The notes under the pieces were generated by a model. That model ran no database searches, had not been told where the DNA came from, and saw nothing but the letters and a program-made list of their open reading frames with translations. Below are positions 26,101 through 44,270 of a stretch of 64,000 nt of DNA, piece after piece. Each line of letters starts with the position of its first letter. The first letter of the stretch is position 1. Source of the stretch: Rotaria sordida (lineage: Eukaryota; Rotifera; Eurotatoria; Philodinida; Philodinidae). The position numbers and the translations under genes are program-made. The stretch is taken from contig CAJNOL010001068.1 of the NCBI GenBank assembly GCA_905250125.1, positions 18,513 through 82,512 of the forward strand, read 5' to 3'.

Positions 26101-28516
26101 GTAATAAGATAAATTCTTCATGTTGAGCAAGATATTGACTTGTTGATTGTTTAGATTGACGTGCTAATTGTGAAAGATCTTTTTGTAAAAGAGGTAATGT
26201 TGACTAAAATTTAAAAATAAAAAAAAACAATTTTTTTTTTCCTCAGACATTTATTTTATTTTTGTCAAAAAGAGAAAACGAGATACTGGAGATGATCGCC
26301 TCTTCTATTCCGAAATATTTTTTTTTGATTTTTCTCAGCAGAAAACGCTCAAAAATGAGCAAATATGACCTCTAATTAGAGTTTGTCGGGTCAAAACTTT
26401 TAAGATTTGGGCCCTGTCTAATTGTACTTTGATAGTCTTAATAAAATTTTCTAATTGGAAATTGGATAATCGTCCCGAAGATACGAAATCAGTTTCTTTT
26501 TGTATTTGGTGACTAGTGTGCTCTATTGGACGCCGTTCAACATTGCATTAGAACTATGAATAAGTCTCGATGAGACCAAGGAGAGCTTAGAAAGGATTCG
26601 TATCCATGACCTACTATTGAAAAATTATGACCGTTCTAATGAAATTTTTACTGAGGGTAAGGCATTATCTAAAAACTTTCGAGCTGAAATGATGTCTCAA
26701 GGTATGTTTGATAGTCATTAGATAATCCTGAAAATTTCAATGAAAATGAACATTCGTTCTATGATAAATCGCTATGTTTTTAAATATTGAATAATTCGAG
26801 AAAGACATATTCATTTTCGTTGAAATTTTCAAGACAATCTAATGATTATCAAATGTATCTATAGATATAATTTCAGCTCGAACTTTTTTATTTTGGATTT
26901 TTCGAATAGGTTTTGTTCTCAATAAAAATTTCATTAAAATCGCCATAGGCACGGGTTTTTTTAAGCTTTTCTCAGTTTTGTTGAGACCTACTCGTATCTT
27001 TAATACGAAATCGAACGACATCTGACAGTTGTATATGTTCCTTCGTCAGATAAATAGAGTCTGTCAAGTCCAAAATTTTCGGACTCAGATCTGTCACTGT
27101 TAGAATGATAACCACAAAAACAGCCGATCTTGAGCCAGGTGCATAAAACTTTCAGACTATGATAAAATTTCGAGGTCTATATCATAATGTTTTCAAGAGA
27201 TGTTTAACCAATAAGAACTAAAAACAATACATTTAGCAATCAGAAATTCTCTGTCAACTTTCATGCTATAAATTTAATTTCTTTTCTATTTAAAAGAATC
27301 TGTCATACTACAACATCTGGCAGAGCTTTTTTCTTTTAAATTCTTACTTTTTATGCAAAGATAAAACATGATAGATGCAATACCTTGAAAAGCTCTCAAA
27401 AAAAAAATCATATATTCACCGAAGTGTTTTTTACATAATAATAATAAAAAGAGCTTAATTCTAAAAATAGACATTTCAGATTCACATATTCTCTCAAATA
27501 CAAGCAGAAAAAAAACCAATTGACTACAATGAAAATTCCTTCGAAGAATTCTAAGAAAAAGTATAAACAGAGAAAATTATCAAGCATTGACTGTTTTTTT
27601 TGTGTTTTGCGCAAGGGGATCTTCAATTGAAAATCAAACACAGTTCAGGTTAAAAAGTTTGAAATATTGAGTAAAAGCTTTTTCATACATCTGGTGCCTT
27701 CATTCTTAAATAAACAAAAAAAGAAAAACCAGCTCGTATAAAAAAAAAAATATCTGTATTGAATCAAATACATCAATTATTTCCGTACTTATTATGCTTA
27801 TGTAAGTTAACAGCTTGATACAACAAAAGAAAAAAAACATATATCCCTTCAATGTTTTTTTCAACTATCTCGTACATTTTTTCAATATTAATATTACCTT
27901 TAAAAATGGTAATGCAAATGGTCGTAATGGAAAACTAGTTGTGAATTGTACTTTACCATGAAATTCTTCAACAGATAAAGCATTATTCTAAATCAAAACA
28001 AAATAAAACATCATTTGATAGAAAATTTTGAATACAATATTTAATTTCACTTTCATTTTTTTTTTCTTTTCTTTTTCTTTTAAAATTATTTCTATGTTTT
28101 ACTGTCCCAGGCATTCGAATTTAAAAGGGAAACAAAATAAACATCATCTGGCCTTGTTCTCATTTGAAAATTAAATCTTATATATATATATATAAGTATC
28201 AATTTTCAAAAAAATAACTTACAATTAAAGCTAATATTAATGCTCGAACACGTTCTCCTATTTCATTTGATATATCCGATCCAAAATAATATAATGTACT
28301 AAGAAATCGTTTTAATTTATTTAATTGTCTTGATGTTGATTGTAATGGAGAATTTGATTGAATAGGTGTTGATGTTTGAATATGATTCGATGATGATGAT
28401 CCACTGTTACTTGTTGTTATTAATGTAGTTGTATTTGATATAGATGTATTCATTGATGGTACAACTACTGTTGTAGTTGATGATGAAATTGGACTTTCGT
28501 TTGAATTAGTTGGCAT
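23145..28516 (-). CDS. ETO/MTG/Nervy-family transcriptional corepressor (CBFA2T/RUNX1T1 ortholog)
   Basis: Eight coding exons on the minus strand: 28516-28223, 27987-27898, 26203-26010, 25939-25779, 25726-25650, 25582-25405, 23783-23593 and 23531-23145, giving 523 residues from the first Met. An acceptor (CTTCAG) at 28524 shows that at least one 5' exon exists upstream, so the true N-terminus is unresolved. Domains in order: Ser/Thr-rich leader; NHR1/TAFH (about 64-150: [38 protein letters not shown]); NHR2 oligomerisation helix (about 267-300: [20 protein letters not shown]); NHR3 (about 331-365: [12 protein letters not shown]); and a C-terminal MYND zinc finger NHR4 (about 396-435: [26 protein letters not shown]). 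Family members are nuclear scaffolds linking DNA-binding factors to NCoR/HDAC. Two introns are long (1.6 and 1.7 kb) and carry repeats. Confidence 0.92.
23784..25404 (-). other. long intron of the ETO/Nervy gene (NHR2 to NHR3)
   Basis: A 1.62-kb intron with a GGTTAATAG donor region and a TTATTTAG acceptor. No open frame or repeat in it could be assigned. Confidence 0.55.
26550..27015. repeat. inverted-repeat element inside the NHR1-NHR2 intron
   Basis: The left arm (about 26550-26760) and the right arm (about 26799-27015) are complementary. Best blocks: GAAAATTTCAATGAAAATGA (26730-26749) against TCATTTTCGTTGAAATTTTC (26811-26830), and TAATGAAATTTTTACTGAG against its partner at 26920-26940, then TTTCGAGCTGAAAT against ATTTCAGCTCGAA. 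The central loop is about 40 bp. There is no coding content. It is a foldback or MITE-type element within the intron 26204-27897. Confidence 0.6.
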
Positions 28517-28523
28517 AGATGAT

Positions 28524-30058
28524 CTGAAGGAGGAAAAAAAAAACGAGAAAAGAAAAAAAAAAAACCCCAAGAAAAATACTCGGTGAACAGGCAACAGATT
28601 GTACCATTTTAACTTGCAATATGGTGTCATGGCAGCATGCACATAGTAAAAGAGAAAGACAAGTAAGATGAAGAATGGAAATAACAATGTATGCACCAAC
28701 CGTTTCACGTATGTGCGCAGTAGCAATTGTCATCATCTTTCTTTCTTCTTTTACTTTTAGTTAACTCTTCATCATTAATAGCTATCACTGACCGTACAAG
28801 CTGTTGCCAGTCACAAGGATAAAAAGATGTAAAGAAAAATAAAAAAAAAGGAAATGTGTCATTTATATATGAACCAGAGAAAGATCTGGTCTTTGTTCGT
28901 TTTCTCAAAAAACAAAAAAAAAAACTTCATTGATATATTTTCGTCTTGATAGAATATTTATTAATCTATCTCTATTTTGAAAAATACTTAACATATACAA
29001 AATATTTGTGCTAGAAAAAAAAAACAAAACATTCGTCTATTATCATACTTCAACTTGATTTACCTGATTTTTATCATACAAAATGAATAGAAAAACGACA
29101 GAAATAAATCCAGATGGTCGCCAATTTTTTTTTTTTTGAACTTGAGACCAAAAAGAAAAGACATAAACGACCTATCGCATGAAATATCTTATTTTTTTCT
29201 GAGAGTGATTACCATCTGTCATATACATTCCTGATGATACAACAAGTAGCGGACTGTATTCGATCTTGCAGCTGATTTAATTCTCAAACTTTACATACAT
29301 ATATATATATATATAATAAGTGCAAGTAAGAAAAAAAAACGAACAGAAAGAAGAAAATAACATAGGCAATATGTTTGTAGTAAAAGCAACTGTGCAGATT
29401 TGCACGTTAGCCAGAGAATTCTTGTTCGTCAAAGTGTAATGATATGCAGATGATAGACATTTTACTGGTCTGCCAGATGGTTTAGATTATTTTTCTTGTC
29501 TAAAGAACACACAAAAAAAAGGGAGCATTGTTTCATGGCCATCTGTTCATTAGAAACTGATCAAGGTTGCTAAACAATCCTACTCATTAAATATATCACA
29601 TCAAATATTTATTTTCTTCGCATCAAATGCTTTCTAGGTTTTTTTCTTGCCATAAAAAAAAAAACAAAAAAAATTCAATCAATATTTTTTTCCAGTAAAA
29701 AAGAGTCAATTAGAATTAAGTATTTTTTTTTTCTTCTTCATTCTTAATCATGCTAATCCAAATGTAGAAAACAAGAACAACATAAGAAAAAACATCTGTA
29801 AAACTAACAATATCAATGTATCTCTAATCGATAATAACAAGAAGTAGATATATATATTATTTGTTTTTTTTGTCTATTCTTCATTTCTGTATGCATATAC
29901 ACATAAAACTGTTATATGAAGATTGATTTTTCTCCACTCTTCTTTTTGTTTTGTTCAATGGATACAGAAGAAAGACACGAACTGAGCACACAATTGAAGC
30001 AATAACATACACACAGCAATAAAGAGAAAAAAAAAGAAAAAGAATCTATTTGGATGGA
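28524..30058. other. 5' flank of the ETO gene and 3' flank of the ELAV gene
   Basis: It probably holds unresolved 5' exon(s) of the ETO/Nervy gene and the ELAV 3' UTR (from 30058 leftward). It has many A/T runs and a TA microsatellite near 29302-29317. Open frames at 28506-28736 and 28705-28908 (-) lack domains. Confidence 0.4.
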
Positions 30059-34002
<3,944 letters not shown>

Positions 34003-37000
34003 CGTGTTGACTGTACGAGAACAATAAGAATAGAAAAAAAAGTCGACGACCGGAACCGGCTGATGCCACGCCGAGCTGACGCCCTTGTCTCTTTTTTTTC
34101 TTTAATTCTCATTACATTGATTCTCCTTATATATATATAGATATATAGATATATATATTTGATAATTTAAAAAAAATAATAAACTTGATCAATGAAATCG
34201 TTGAGAAAAAGAAAAAAAAAAGAGATTATTGATTACAATCGATTTTTCATTGATGACTACTATGGGTAATATGTATGTTCCCTTTCTTTTTTTTTTTTAG
34301 ATAGAGAAAAAAAGAACATGATAAAGTAGGAGTAGTAGTTGATTTGCATAAATCCTATTAGACACTTGCTCATCCAGAATAAGAAGAGGAAGCAAATCAG
34401 TTCATCGGACGACAAGTTTGTTGATCAATGCTCGACCGAGAGAAGACGACAGGAAACAGATATTTCGTTTATTTTTTTGCTTCATATTTGTGACGTTATC
34501 GTTATTCTTTTTTTCTCTGAGAAAAAGAAAAGAACTGAACACACACACATACACACGCACACATGCATAGTGATTAGCATTTGTCCGTCGAACTTTCTAT
34601 TTAGTGCCAACGTTCGGCCCATTGGCTTCAGCTGTTTGTCTTTCGGCAACATACAAATTTATTTTGACCATCTTAATTTGCTTTCTCTCTCTCTCTTATT
34701 GTTTATGTCACTGATAATAATCTTTCTTTCATTTGAGTGAAAGATATAAGAAAAATCCAAATGTCTAGTATATATACATTATTAGAGATAGTTTCTTTAT
34801 AATTTGACACGTTCTTATATAATTAAATCAAAATGGTATGATTTTTTTTCTTCTTCTTCTTGCTCAAATTGAATAAGAAAATAAAATAATAAATTTAATT
34901 ACCTGAAGCATCCTCATTTCTTACGCTAATCCAAGGATAATACTTGTAATACGTAATAACAAATAAATGATAGAAAAGAACGATGATGACAAGAAGAAAA
35001 AGCAATACAACAAGACTGATTTCTCGATAAACGCATTGATCACACGTCCTTCAGCGGCACTAGTTCTCTCTTTCTCTATTTTATACTAATATGGCTGTCG
35101 CCGACGATAGTGTTCTTGCTTTTGTACAGGACATATTGTATCGATAATGTGCGATAAATAAGATAGAAAAAGAGAGATATAGAGCAATAACGATGACAGA
35201 AACATAGTAATCATAATAACAATTTAGATGATGGAGAGATCAATTGATGGAAAAGAACATGACATTGTCAAGCATGTAACAACATGACCATTAATATATC
35301 CAAGAAAAAAATACAAAAATGATCTACAAGAAAAAAAGAAAAGAAAAGAAAAGAACAACGAATCATTTCATTTCATCAATGATTAATAAACGATGAAATA
35401 TGCTAAATAGCTATTTTAAAATCATATATACACCCACTACGATTAATATTCATTTAAATAATAACAAAAAGAAATTTCATATATATATATATATATATGG
35501 TAAGAAATCAAATATACATTAAAAAATTGAAACCATCTGGTGTCACACATTTTTGCTTTTCTTTCATATTCGAATAAAAATTATCAACATACTTTATTAC
35601 TTGTATAACAATGTTGACTTTCTAATCGATGTTCAAATGATCTGAATAGAATCTATAAAATAGAATAATTTCATTAGATTAAATATATAAAAAAAAAAAT
35701 AACATACTCAATAAAACTCCTCTTTTTTTTTGTTAGTTACAAAACAAAAATCGTTTGAGAAAAAGAAGGCGCCAATATTCATTAGGCGAGAAAAAACAAA
35801 AAATTTATATTGTATTTATTTTTAATCATTTAAAAAAAAAACAGAACGATCGAATATTATATTATTATATACCTATTCTAATTATAGATAAAACAGAAAA
35901 ACTAACTTACTGTATAATTAGAAATTAATGTTGTTATTCTCTAATGAAATGAATACATATAATCGAAGACTGTGTCAATTCTTTATATGTCTCGTTCTTC
36001 GCGTAGACGACAAAATATAAACACGTGTATATATATATATATGTAGGCATTCAATGAGCATATCAATTCCAATGTCTTTTGCTAGGGAAAAAAAACGAGA
36101 GAGAAAGAAAAAAGCTTAGGAACAAAGATCAAATAAATGCATGCATTCAAGAATAACCACCAGGTGGTATAGCATTTTCTTCTTGTAGAAACGACAAGAG
36201 ACTAATGATTACATCAATGAAAACATCTGTAAAAATAAGCAAATATATTTGTCGATATGAAAGATGTACAAATAACTTTCATACAATTAAAGATTAGGAC
36301 GAAAAAAAAAAAATTTATATATATTGAAGTGCCTAAAATAAGGTCATGTTGTTCATTACTGATTATCAAAATCATAAACAACATATGTCATTTTTTCTTT
36401 TTTTTATTGAATTCAATAGTTCATTTTGTAATGAGCTATCTGAAGTGATAGGAACTTTTTACTCATTGTTCCTAGTAGAATATTAAATCTATAAAAAGAA
36501 TAAATGTCATTAGAAAAATAATATTTGTCACCAATTTTATGACAGTTAGATGTTTATATAAGTATCGAATGAATAATTCAGCATACAGAAATTTTGCAAG
36601 TTATTAAGTATAAAGAAGTCATCTGAAAATGCTAAATCATAGAATTCAAAATGTGAAATCTAATATTAAATGTTTAGTAATACAAGAAATTTTGTAATTT
36701 TTAATAACATTCTGAATTAATAAATCTCTTCCTGTAATAGAAAACTCCGGATCTTCTATTGTGTCTCATTTATTTATAATTAGAAGAGATTTTTTGAGTT
36801 CTATAAAAGTGTTCTCGGATTGACAGGATTAGGGAATAGATGAAAGACTCAAGAGTCAGATTGGAAGATTTTGGTAAAGCTGAACATTTTTTTGGAGATT
36901 TGAGGCCTTTCGCTAGGAACACTCTTGAAGTTTTAGCAGTTCAGAAGTAGTGTTGACATCAGTCTTTTAAGATTATTCAGCTCAAAATCCTGAAACCTAT

Positions 37001-37440
37001 GCATATTGTTGAACTCACATATATTTTAGAAGAAAATAGTCAGTGTAAATTTTTCGGCTCTCCCCTCTTCCATTACACACTTTAGCAATCCAGATTAAAG
37101 GTGCTAAACGATATTAATAACAAAGCTTAAAAGATTCTAGAACATTTCTTGAAATTTAAAATGGCTGGAATATGTTTTTTCAATATTCTAAATAATGCGA
37201 TTTCTGATTTTTCTACTAATACAATGAGTAAACACAATTTTTGTTCGAAATGTAGAAATAAAAAAGACATGACGTTTGTTGACAATAGATTATCGTTAGA
37301 AAAGAACTATCATCTTTTACAGATTTTATACTTTGCGTATGTTGTATTAATATAATGAAATCCAATATTGCTAGAAATTAAGTAATCAAGCTGAGTCTTC
37401 TATTATAGGGAGAAGTTTAACATGTGAAGGAAATTTTATG
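34003..37440. other. ELAV 5' region and intergenic DNA
   Basis: Just upstream of the ELAV start, 34040-34090 is unusually GC-rich for this contig (GACGACCGGAACCGGCTGAT, then GCCACGCCGAGC), compatible with a 5' UTR or promoter. A possible 5' non-coding exon ends with a CTTCAG|GTAATT donor near 34903 on the minus strand. The rest is AT-rich with TA and CT/CA simple repeats (for example 34680-34700, 35482-35500, 36028-36042) and no credible gene. Confidence 0.4.
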
Positions 37441-37660
37441 TTATGCTCCCAGGTCGAACTCATCCCATTGAATCCGATGGGAATTCGTCGGAATCCTTAG
37501 TACAGGATTCCGACAGGAAGTTATCGGACGTTGGAAAGTGTCGGATTTTCAGGGTTCCGACAGGATTTGGGTCCCTTCTGACACTTTCCGACATCCGACA
37601 ACTTCCTGTCGGATCCGATAATTTTCCTGGCAAGATCCGACTGTCGGATTGCTCGTCCTG
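37441..37660. repeat. GC-rich dyad repeat (TCCGAC-rich)
   Basis: This roughly 200-bp island of near 50% GC sits in DNA of under 30% GC. A left arm at about 37506-37545 (GGATTCCGACAGGAAGTTAT, then CGGACGTTGGAAAGTGTC) is complementary, with few mismatches, to about 37578-37617 (GACACTTTCCGACATCCGAC, then AACTTCCTGTCGGATCC). Further TCCGAC/GTCGGA repeats flank it. The open frame through it (37443-37715) is a by-product. It may be a foldback element from a different compositional background. Confidence 0.7.
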
Positions 37661-38063
37661 GGCTATTTTTTATAATAATATTGTACAAAAGATTTTAGTT
37701 GATTCTTGCAATTGATATTCATTCAATAGAGGTCATTGGTTTCCAATAAATTTTTAATCTTTGATTAATGCAAAAATTTTTATTAAACAATTTTAACATA
37801 TACAATTTTACAATAAAATACCTTGATTTATATTATCTATTTATTGTCCACGTCAAGAAATGAAGGCATTACATATTATCTAATGGATTTGTCATATATG
37901 ATGAGTCATTGAAAAAACCAAATCCTTCATTCAGGTCATCATATATGTCTTTCCAAAAGTGGTTTATATTTAAATAAATACAAATACTTATCATTTCTTT
38001 TTTTAATGTGCCATGATTATCTATTATCATAGAGTATTTTCTTAAAACTCTACAGTTATAATT

Positions 38064-41000
38064 ATGAACAGTAATCGTAAACCAACATATGATTTTTTTT
38101 CATCATCAAATCCTCATGATGAATATGAACTTATACAACGTATTGGTTCTGGAACATATGGCGATGTTTATAAAGTTTGTTTTCTTTTTCTTTTTTCTTT
38201 CTATAGAAAATTATATTTTTTCATATTATAGGCTAGACATATTCCAACAGCATCAATGCGTGCATTAAAAGTTATTAAACTTGAACCAGGTGATGATATT
38301 AATATAATACAACAAGAAATTCTTATGATGATGCAATGTAGTCATCCAAATATTGTAGCTTATTTTGGTAGTTATTTAAAGTAAGCAAAAGAAAAAGAAA
38401 AAGAAAAAGAAAATAAATAGTTAATCTAATTAATTAATCAAATTTTCTTTATTTGATTAGACGAGATAAATTATGGATTGCTATGGAATTATGTTCTGGT
38501 GGATCAATGCAAGATATCTATCATGGTTAGTTAAAATATTTCTTTTTATTGTGAAATAAAATTGTTGAGAATTCTTTTTTTAAATAGCTTATGGATCACT
38601 TAATGAATTACAAATTGCTTATATACTCAAGGAAACTTTAAAAGGATTAGATTATCTTCATAAAACTGGAAAAATGCATCGTGATATTAAAGTAAAATTT
38701 TCTATAAACTCAAAAAAAAAATAAAACAAAAGATTTATTTTCTTTATATATAGGGTGCTAATATTTTACTCACTGATGATGGAAACGTGAAACTAGGTAA
38801 AGATTTTGCTATGTATTTATCATCTTTGAAATTTTATTTTTATTTAATTTAGCTGATTTTGGTGTCGCAGCAAGTATAACTGCAACTATGTCTAAACGAA
38901 AATCATTTATTGGTACACCTTATTGGTATGAATAACGCAACTATTTTTTTCTTTTTTACTCAATTTGAAATTTAGGATGGCACCAGAAGTTGCTGCTGTT
39001 GAACGTAAAGGTGGCTATAATCATTTATGTGATATATGGGCTGTTGGTATTACAGCAATTGAATTTGCTGAATTACAACCACCTATGTTTGATTTACATC
39101 CAATGCGTGCTCTTTTTTTAATGTCTAAATCAGGTTTTAAACCACCAACATTAAAAGATAAAACAAAATGGTCATTAACATTTCAAAATTTTATTAAATA
39201 TGCTTTAATTAAAAATCCAAAAAAACGACCATCAGCTGAAAGATTAATTGAAGTAAAAAAAAAAAAAAGAAAAATTCAAAGATAAAGAGTTGTTTGAATT
39301 TCTTTTTAGCATCCATTTCTACAAGGAAATCTATCAACACAAATTGCAAGAGATCTTTTAGATAGATTACATAATGGAACTATGAATAATACCATATCTG
39401 AAGATAGAGATGATGATGAAGACGATAGGGTAGTGCAATTTTTAAATGTCATGGTCAACTTGTTCTTTTTCTGTGGGTTATTTTAGAATATTTTTCAAGC
39501 ACCACATAAGATAACATCAACTAGAGAAGTGACAGCAATATTGTCATCATCCTCATCAAGTAAGAAAGAAATTCTGTTGCCAAACTTGTTTTTTCATCAT
39601 ACGAATAAGAAAACTTTTCAAAAGATAAAATCATTTTTGAATTGGAATTATTTATTATCGTATAGGTCATAATGACCTATAAATAGAATAAGAATTTCAA
39701 ATTGCTCATTGAATTTTAATAAAATGATTACGCGTAAGACAACTACCTGTAAAATATCTTTCTTACTAATTTCTAAATATTGAGAAAAATTATTGAACAA
39801 TCAAAAAGAATGTTTTAAAACTGAGTTATTTTAGGTGTTCGACCTCTTGTAACAAATTTAAATCAACCACCATTAATTCGTAGTTCAATTCTCGATGATT
39901 CAATTCTAATTAAAACCAATGAAAATAATTCAAATATTGATATAGTATTAATATACAAATTAAAAACTTTTCAGAAGATTTTTGTTTTTTTCTTCTGTAT
40001 ATTTAGCATTCTCCATTAAATGTTTCATTGTCCACAACCATTAAAAATAATGAAAATGTTGAACATATTGAACGATTAAAATCATTAGGTTTACCTGAAG
40101 AAGATATTCATGTAAAAATAATTATTAAAATATATATCGAATTCAAATAGATATTTTTTTTTTTTTTTTTGTAGCATTTAATGAAAAAATTACCATTAAG
40201 TGCATTTGAAAAATTAGCATTAAATGAAATTCAACATATTGTTGATGTTATGCGTGAAGCTGATGTTGAAGATAATGAAGATTCTACTACGATTAATACA
40301 ATAAAACGAAAACCAAATATAAAATTAAATAAAAATGAACCATTAGAAACAATTTATGAAAATGATATTGATACAAATAATAATACATTAAAACAAAATA
40401 ATGATTATGAAACTATTTCACAAATTTCTAATCATACATTTCAAATAAAACAAGATCATTCAATAATATCAAATGGTATTCCAAGTGTACCAGGAGTTCA
40501 TATGGGTGCTGGTTTTATGAAAATATTTAATCAATGTCCATTAGAAATTCATGCTAGTTATTGTTGGACGCATAGTGAAACGAAAGGTGATTCAGTTTAT
40601 TTTTAATTGTGATGTATTTAAATATTCTACAATAAAGCCTATTGAATTCAATCCAATGAGCGCTATCCTACAGTTGTTGTGTTTAGTTTCATGCAAAAAT
40701 TGAGTTATAATTATTGAATTATTAATTTAAAGAGTAAAGATACCTAAGTGATAAATCATTTTAGATATGAGTTTTTTTTTGTTTTAAAATAAATGCTTTA
40801 ATATCATTTACATTACTTTCAAAATTGATGTAAAATTTGTCTATGGAATTAGTTCCTTATTAAATTTTCTACTATCCCCTGGCGAGGATAGCAAAAGTAA
40901 CGAGATGACCTAACTTATTACTTTAGATTCGATGGTTCTCTGGCAGCTTGTAGAAAACACTATGTTCGTATGTATTAGACAAAAAAATAAAACAAAGATT

Positions 41001-43701
41001 AACCTTCACAAGGATACAAGCAAACGGAATGCTCTCATAATATATCTCTATTTGAAAGATGCAATTAAGCAAAAAAATAATATAATATAGAAGGTATCCA
41101 TTGATAAAATGAATAAAAAACACACCTGTACTATTCTCTGATTGGATTATAAATGTGCAAGGATATTTTGATCTAATTGCTACAAATGAATATTTAATAC
41201 CATAATTTTCCAAAAACGTCTCTTTATTCATTTAATTGACATTTTGTTTTGTTTGATAGATCAATTTGTATTGATTGCAACGGAAGAAGGCATTTATTCA
41301 TTAAATCTCAATGAATTACATGATGCTACTTTAGAATTGGTAAATTCTCATTTAAATCTTTATATTTTCTTATCAATTATCTTTTATTTTAGTTATATCC
41401 TCGACGAACAACTTGGTTATTTGTTAATGATAATATTCTTTGGTCAATATCAGGTATTACAAAAATATAAATGTTTTTCAAAAAAAAAACAAAAATTATT
41501 ATTTATCTATATTAGGCAAATCAAATAGTTTATATCGACATGATCTACCTTTATTAATGCAAAATAAAAGTACAGCTCGATTATCATTACAATTAAATAA
41601 ATTTCAAATTCCAGGAAAATTTGAAAAATTAATGTCAAAGTAAATAAAAAAAAAACAAAATGAATTATTAAAATTTCATTTATTTTTAGAAAATTAGCAA
41701 TATCTATTAAAATTAATAATACACGTGGATGTATTCGATGTTGTGTTGGTCGAAATCAATATAATGGATTTATTTATCTTGCTGGAATGTTAATTAATGA
41801 AATATTTCTTATGCAATATTATGATCCATTAAAAAAATTTATGAATTTAAAAGTAAAAATTTTATTTCAATCGATAAAATTTGAATATTTTCTTTTTTTT
41901 TTTTTTTTCTTAAGACTGTTTCAATTTCAATACCTGTTGAACCAAAGATTTTTCAAATGATTTTTTCAACAGACAATCAATATGCTTATGTATGTGTAGG
42001 TGTTAGTAAAAGGTAAATTGATTTTATAAGATTCCGATCTAGGTTTTTTTTTTAATTGACTTTGAATATATTTAGTAAATCTTCACCAAATTCATATAAA
42101 TTTGCTGCAATTAATTTTGAAACTGAAAAAGTCGAAAATTATGATAATGGTATGTTAAATTTTATTGATATTTTATAGAAATTTATGATAGATAGGCTAT
42201 GTTTTAATGAAATTGAATCATTATTGATATATTAGTGATTAGCTGATATTTTTCTTTTAATGTCTATGAGACGAATTATCAAAAGAACTACGGAACAGGA
42301 AAGAGCTATCTTTTTCTAAACGTACATTTAAATTAAGGTGCATAAATAATAAAGATAAACATAAAGTAGATTATTCAATAAATTTGTTTGTCACCCACAC
42401 ATCGGCGTGATCAATATTTTTTAGTCACGGTCACGACCAAGGTAGTCATGCCAGTCGCTATTGAAACAACTATGTTCTATTTCTCAAACTAGCACACATC
42501 TTTCTCTTCCAATAGAAAATCCCAATATTAGAAAACTTTTCATAATAGAAGATTCCCTTGGAGAAAATATCTGCGAGACTTAACATAAGATCTCATTCAA
42601 TTAATTAATTTTTCGAAAGATGACAACTTCAATTACTGGGTTTACACTATAATATGCCTAGTTTTTAGAATTTTGAGCTGAAAATCTTAACGCAGTATTT
42701 TTGAACATTTTATCTAGGCGTTTAAAATCCTAAATCTCAAAATCGTTTTGACTTTCTGAAAAATCTTTTTATTAAAAAAATTAGAAGATTCTCTGGAAAA
42801 CTTTTGCGATTGAATACGATAGAAAACCTTGGATCTCCTCATGCGAAGAGACGAGAGGTAATATAACAGATAAACGAACAAGATTAGATATGAAAAAAGA
42901 ATTGATCAATTTATGTTTTTGACAAAAAAAATCTTAAAATTCTTGAACTTTATTTGATCAAAACCTGAATGGAAATAAGCGAAATCAGAACAAATAAAAA
43001 ATTACATAATTCTTGTTCAAGAAGACGGAATAAAATATTCTAGTAGTATTTCAAACATAGTTCTACAAATAAATTTCATTTTAATATCAAATTATTCTTT
43101 TAGTTTCTCTTCTTTCTAATGTTTCTCGTGTGATACAACATGAAAAAGATGCTGATACAGTACTTATTTGTCAAGGAAGTAAGATAATAAATAAATTCAA
43201 AAAAAAACAAAAAGATAATCATTTTATATATTTATTTAGATCATATCAATATTGTAAATTCTCAAGGTAAACCTCATACAAATAGACATATATTATCTGA
43301 ACTTTATTTTGATTATGAAATTCAATCATTAGGTAAAATAAATTGTTTATATTTTTTTGTTTTTATTTTTATGTTCTATATTATTTTTTAAGTTTGTTTA
43401 CAAGATAGTGTACTTGCATTTCATAAACATGGTATGCAAGGTAGAAGTTTAAAAGATAATAAAGTTACACAAGAAATTTATGATCAAACTCGATCATTTC
43501 GAGTTATTGGTAATGATCGGTAAATATAATGAAAACAAAAAAAGAACCTAATAATTTATCATAGATTTTTGTTCTTTCTTTTTTTTTTTTTAAAGATTGG
43601 TCGTTTTACAAAGTCGTTCATTTGATCAATTACAATCATTTAGTGCATTAAATACAATACCATCTGATTTACATATTTTAATGGGTCATGAAAATACATA
43701 A
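38064..43701 (+). CDS. MAP4K (GCK-I) Ser/Thr kinase with CNH domain, MAP4K3/5-like
   Basis: Twenty-two exons give 880 residues: 38064-38174, 38232-38380, 38461-38525, 38588-38691, 38754-38796, 38853-38925, 38976-39252, 39310-39429, 39487-39559, 39835-39944, 40007-40111, 40175-40586, 41260-41339, 41393-41453, 41516-41639, 41690-41852, 41915-42012, 42076-42149, 43104-43178, 43240-43332, 43393-43519 and 43596-43701. The kinase domain (about 20-285) has all key elements: [11 protein letters not shown] loop, ALKVIK lysine, HRDIKGANIL catalytic loop, ADFGVAA, and GTPYWMAPEV. An Asn/Ser-rich linker with acidic patches follows. The CNH (citron homology) domain begins near 525 ([19 protein letters not shown]) and ends with HILMGHENT, as in MAP4K3/GLK and Drosophila happyhour. 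These kinases feed JNK and TOR signalling. The gene is complete; three longer introns (273, 673 and 954 nt) interrupt otherwise 50-75-nt introns. Confidence 0.93.
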
Positions 43702-44270
43702 TATTACATTTTCAAATTATGCATATATAATTAGCCGGTATTATTAAATCAAATATTTCAACTTTGTTTTTGTTTTTAAAAGTCAACTTCGTTTGTTTGT
43801 TTTTTTTTATACATATTTATATATATATATATACATATGACAGTGTTTTGTGAAAAAAGAAAAATATTCTTTACTTTAATTATATATTAATGCGTGTTTT
43901 CAATGTCAGATTTTCATTCGTTTATTCTACTTTTATATATTTAAGAACATCGTGCAATATGTGAGCTTAATAATCAGTACTCATCATTTCTTTTATTTAT
44001 ATATATGTGTGTGTGTGTGTGTGTGAAGTGTATTTAATTGCGTAAGAATATCTTTATATGACCTTTCGGTTTTCTTGATATCAACGAACTGTAATTTATA
44101 GAAAAGAAACGATTGTTTTTTTGTTTTGCAAACGAAAAACAAGATTGGTTATTGTTAGAATAGTTGGTTGGAAAATATTTAAGTTGTAAGACAATATATT
44201 GTTTGAATAAAAATTTTATTAAATTATCTTTATTAATAATTAATAGATGATATATATATACATATATGGC
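43702..44270. other. 3' flank of the MAP4K gene
   Basis: Presumed 3' UTR and spacer, with TA repeats near 43818-43835, a (GT)n run at 43998-44024, and AATAAA at about 44203-44208 as a possible polyadenylation signal on the + strand. Confidence 0.45.

Noticed and set aside
34339-34740. 133-codon open frame upstream of the ELAV gene
   Set aside because: Composed largely of simple repeats (HTHIHTHT, LSLSLLL); no domain, no conserved motif.
37443-37715. 90-codon frame through the GC-rich dyad
   Set aside because: The protein is just the translation of TCCGAC repeats; the DNA symmetry explains the sequence better.
40923-41231. 102-codon frame on the minus strand in a MAP4K intron
   Set aside because: No family resemblance and lies within a well-supported intron; considered spurious.
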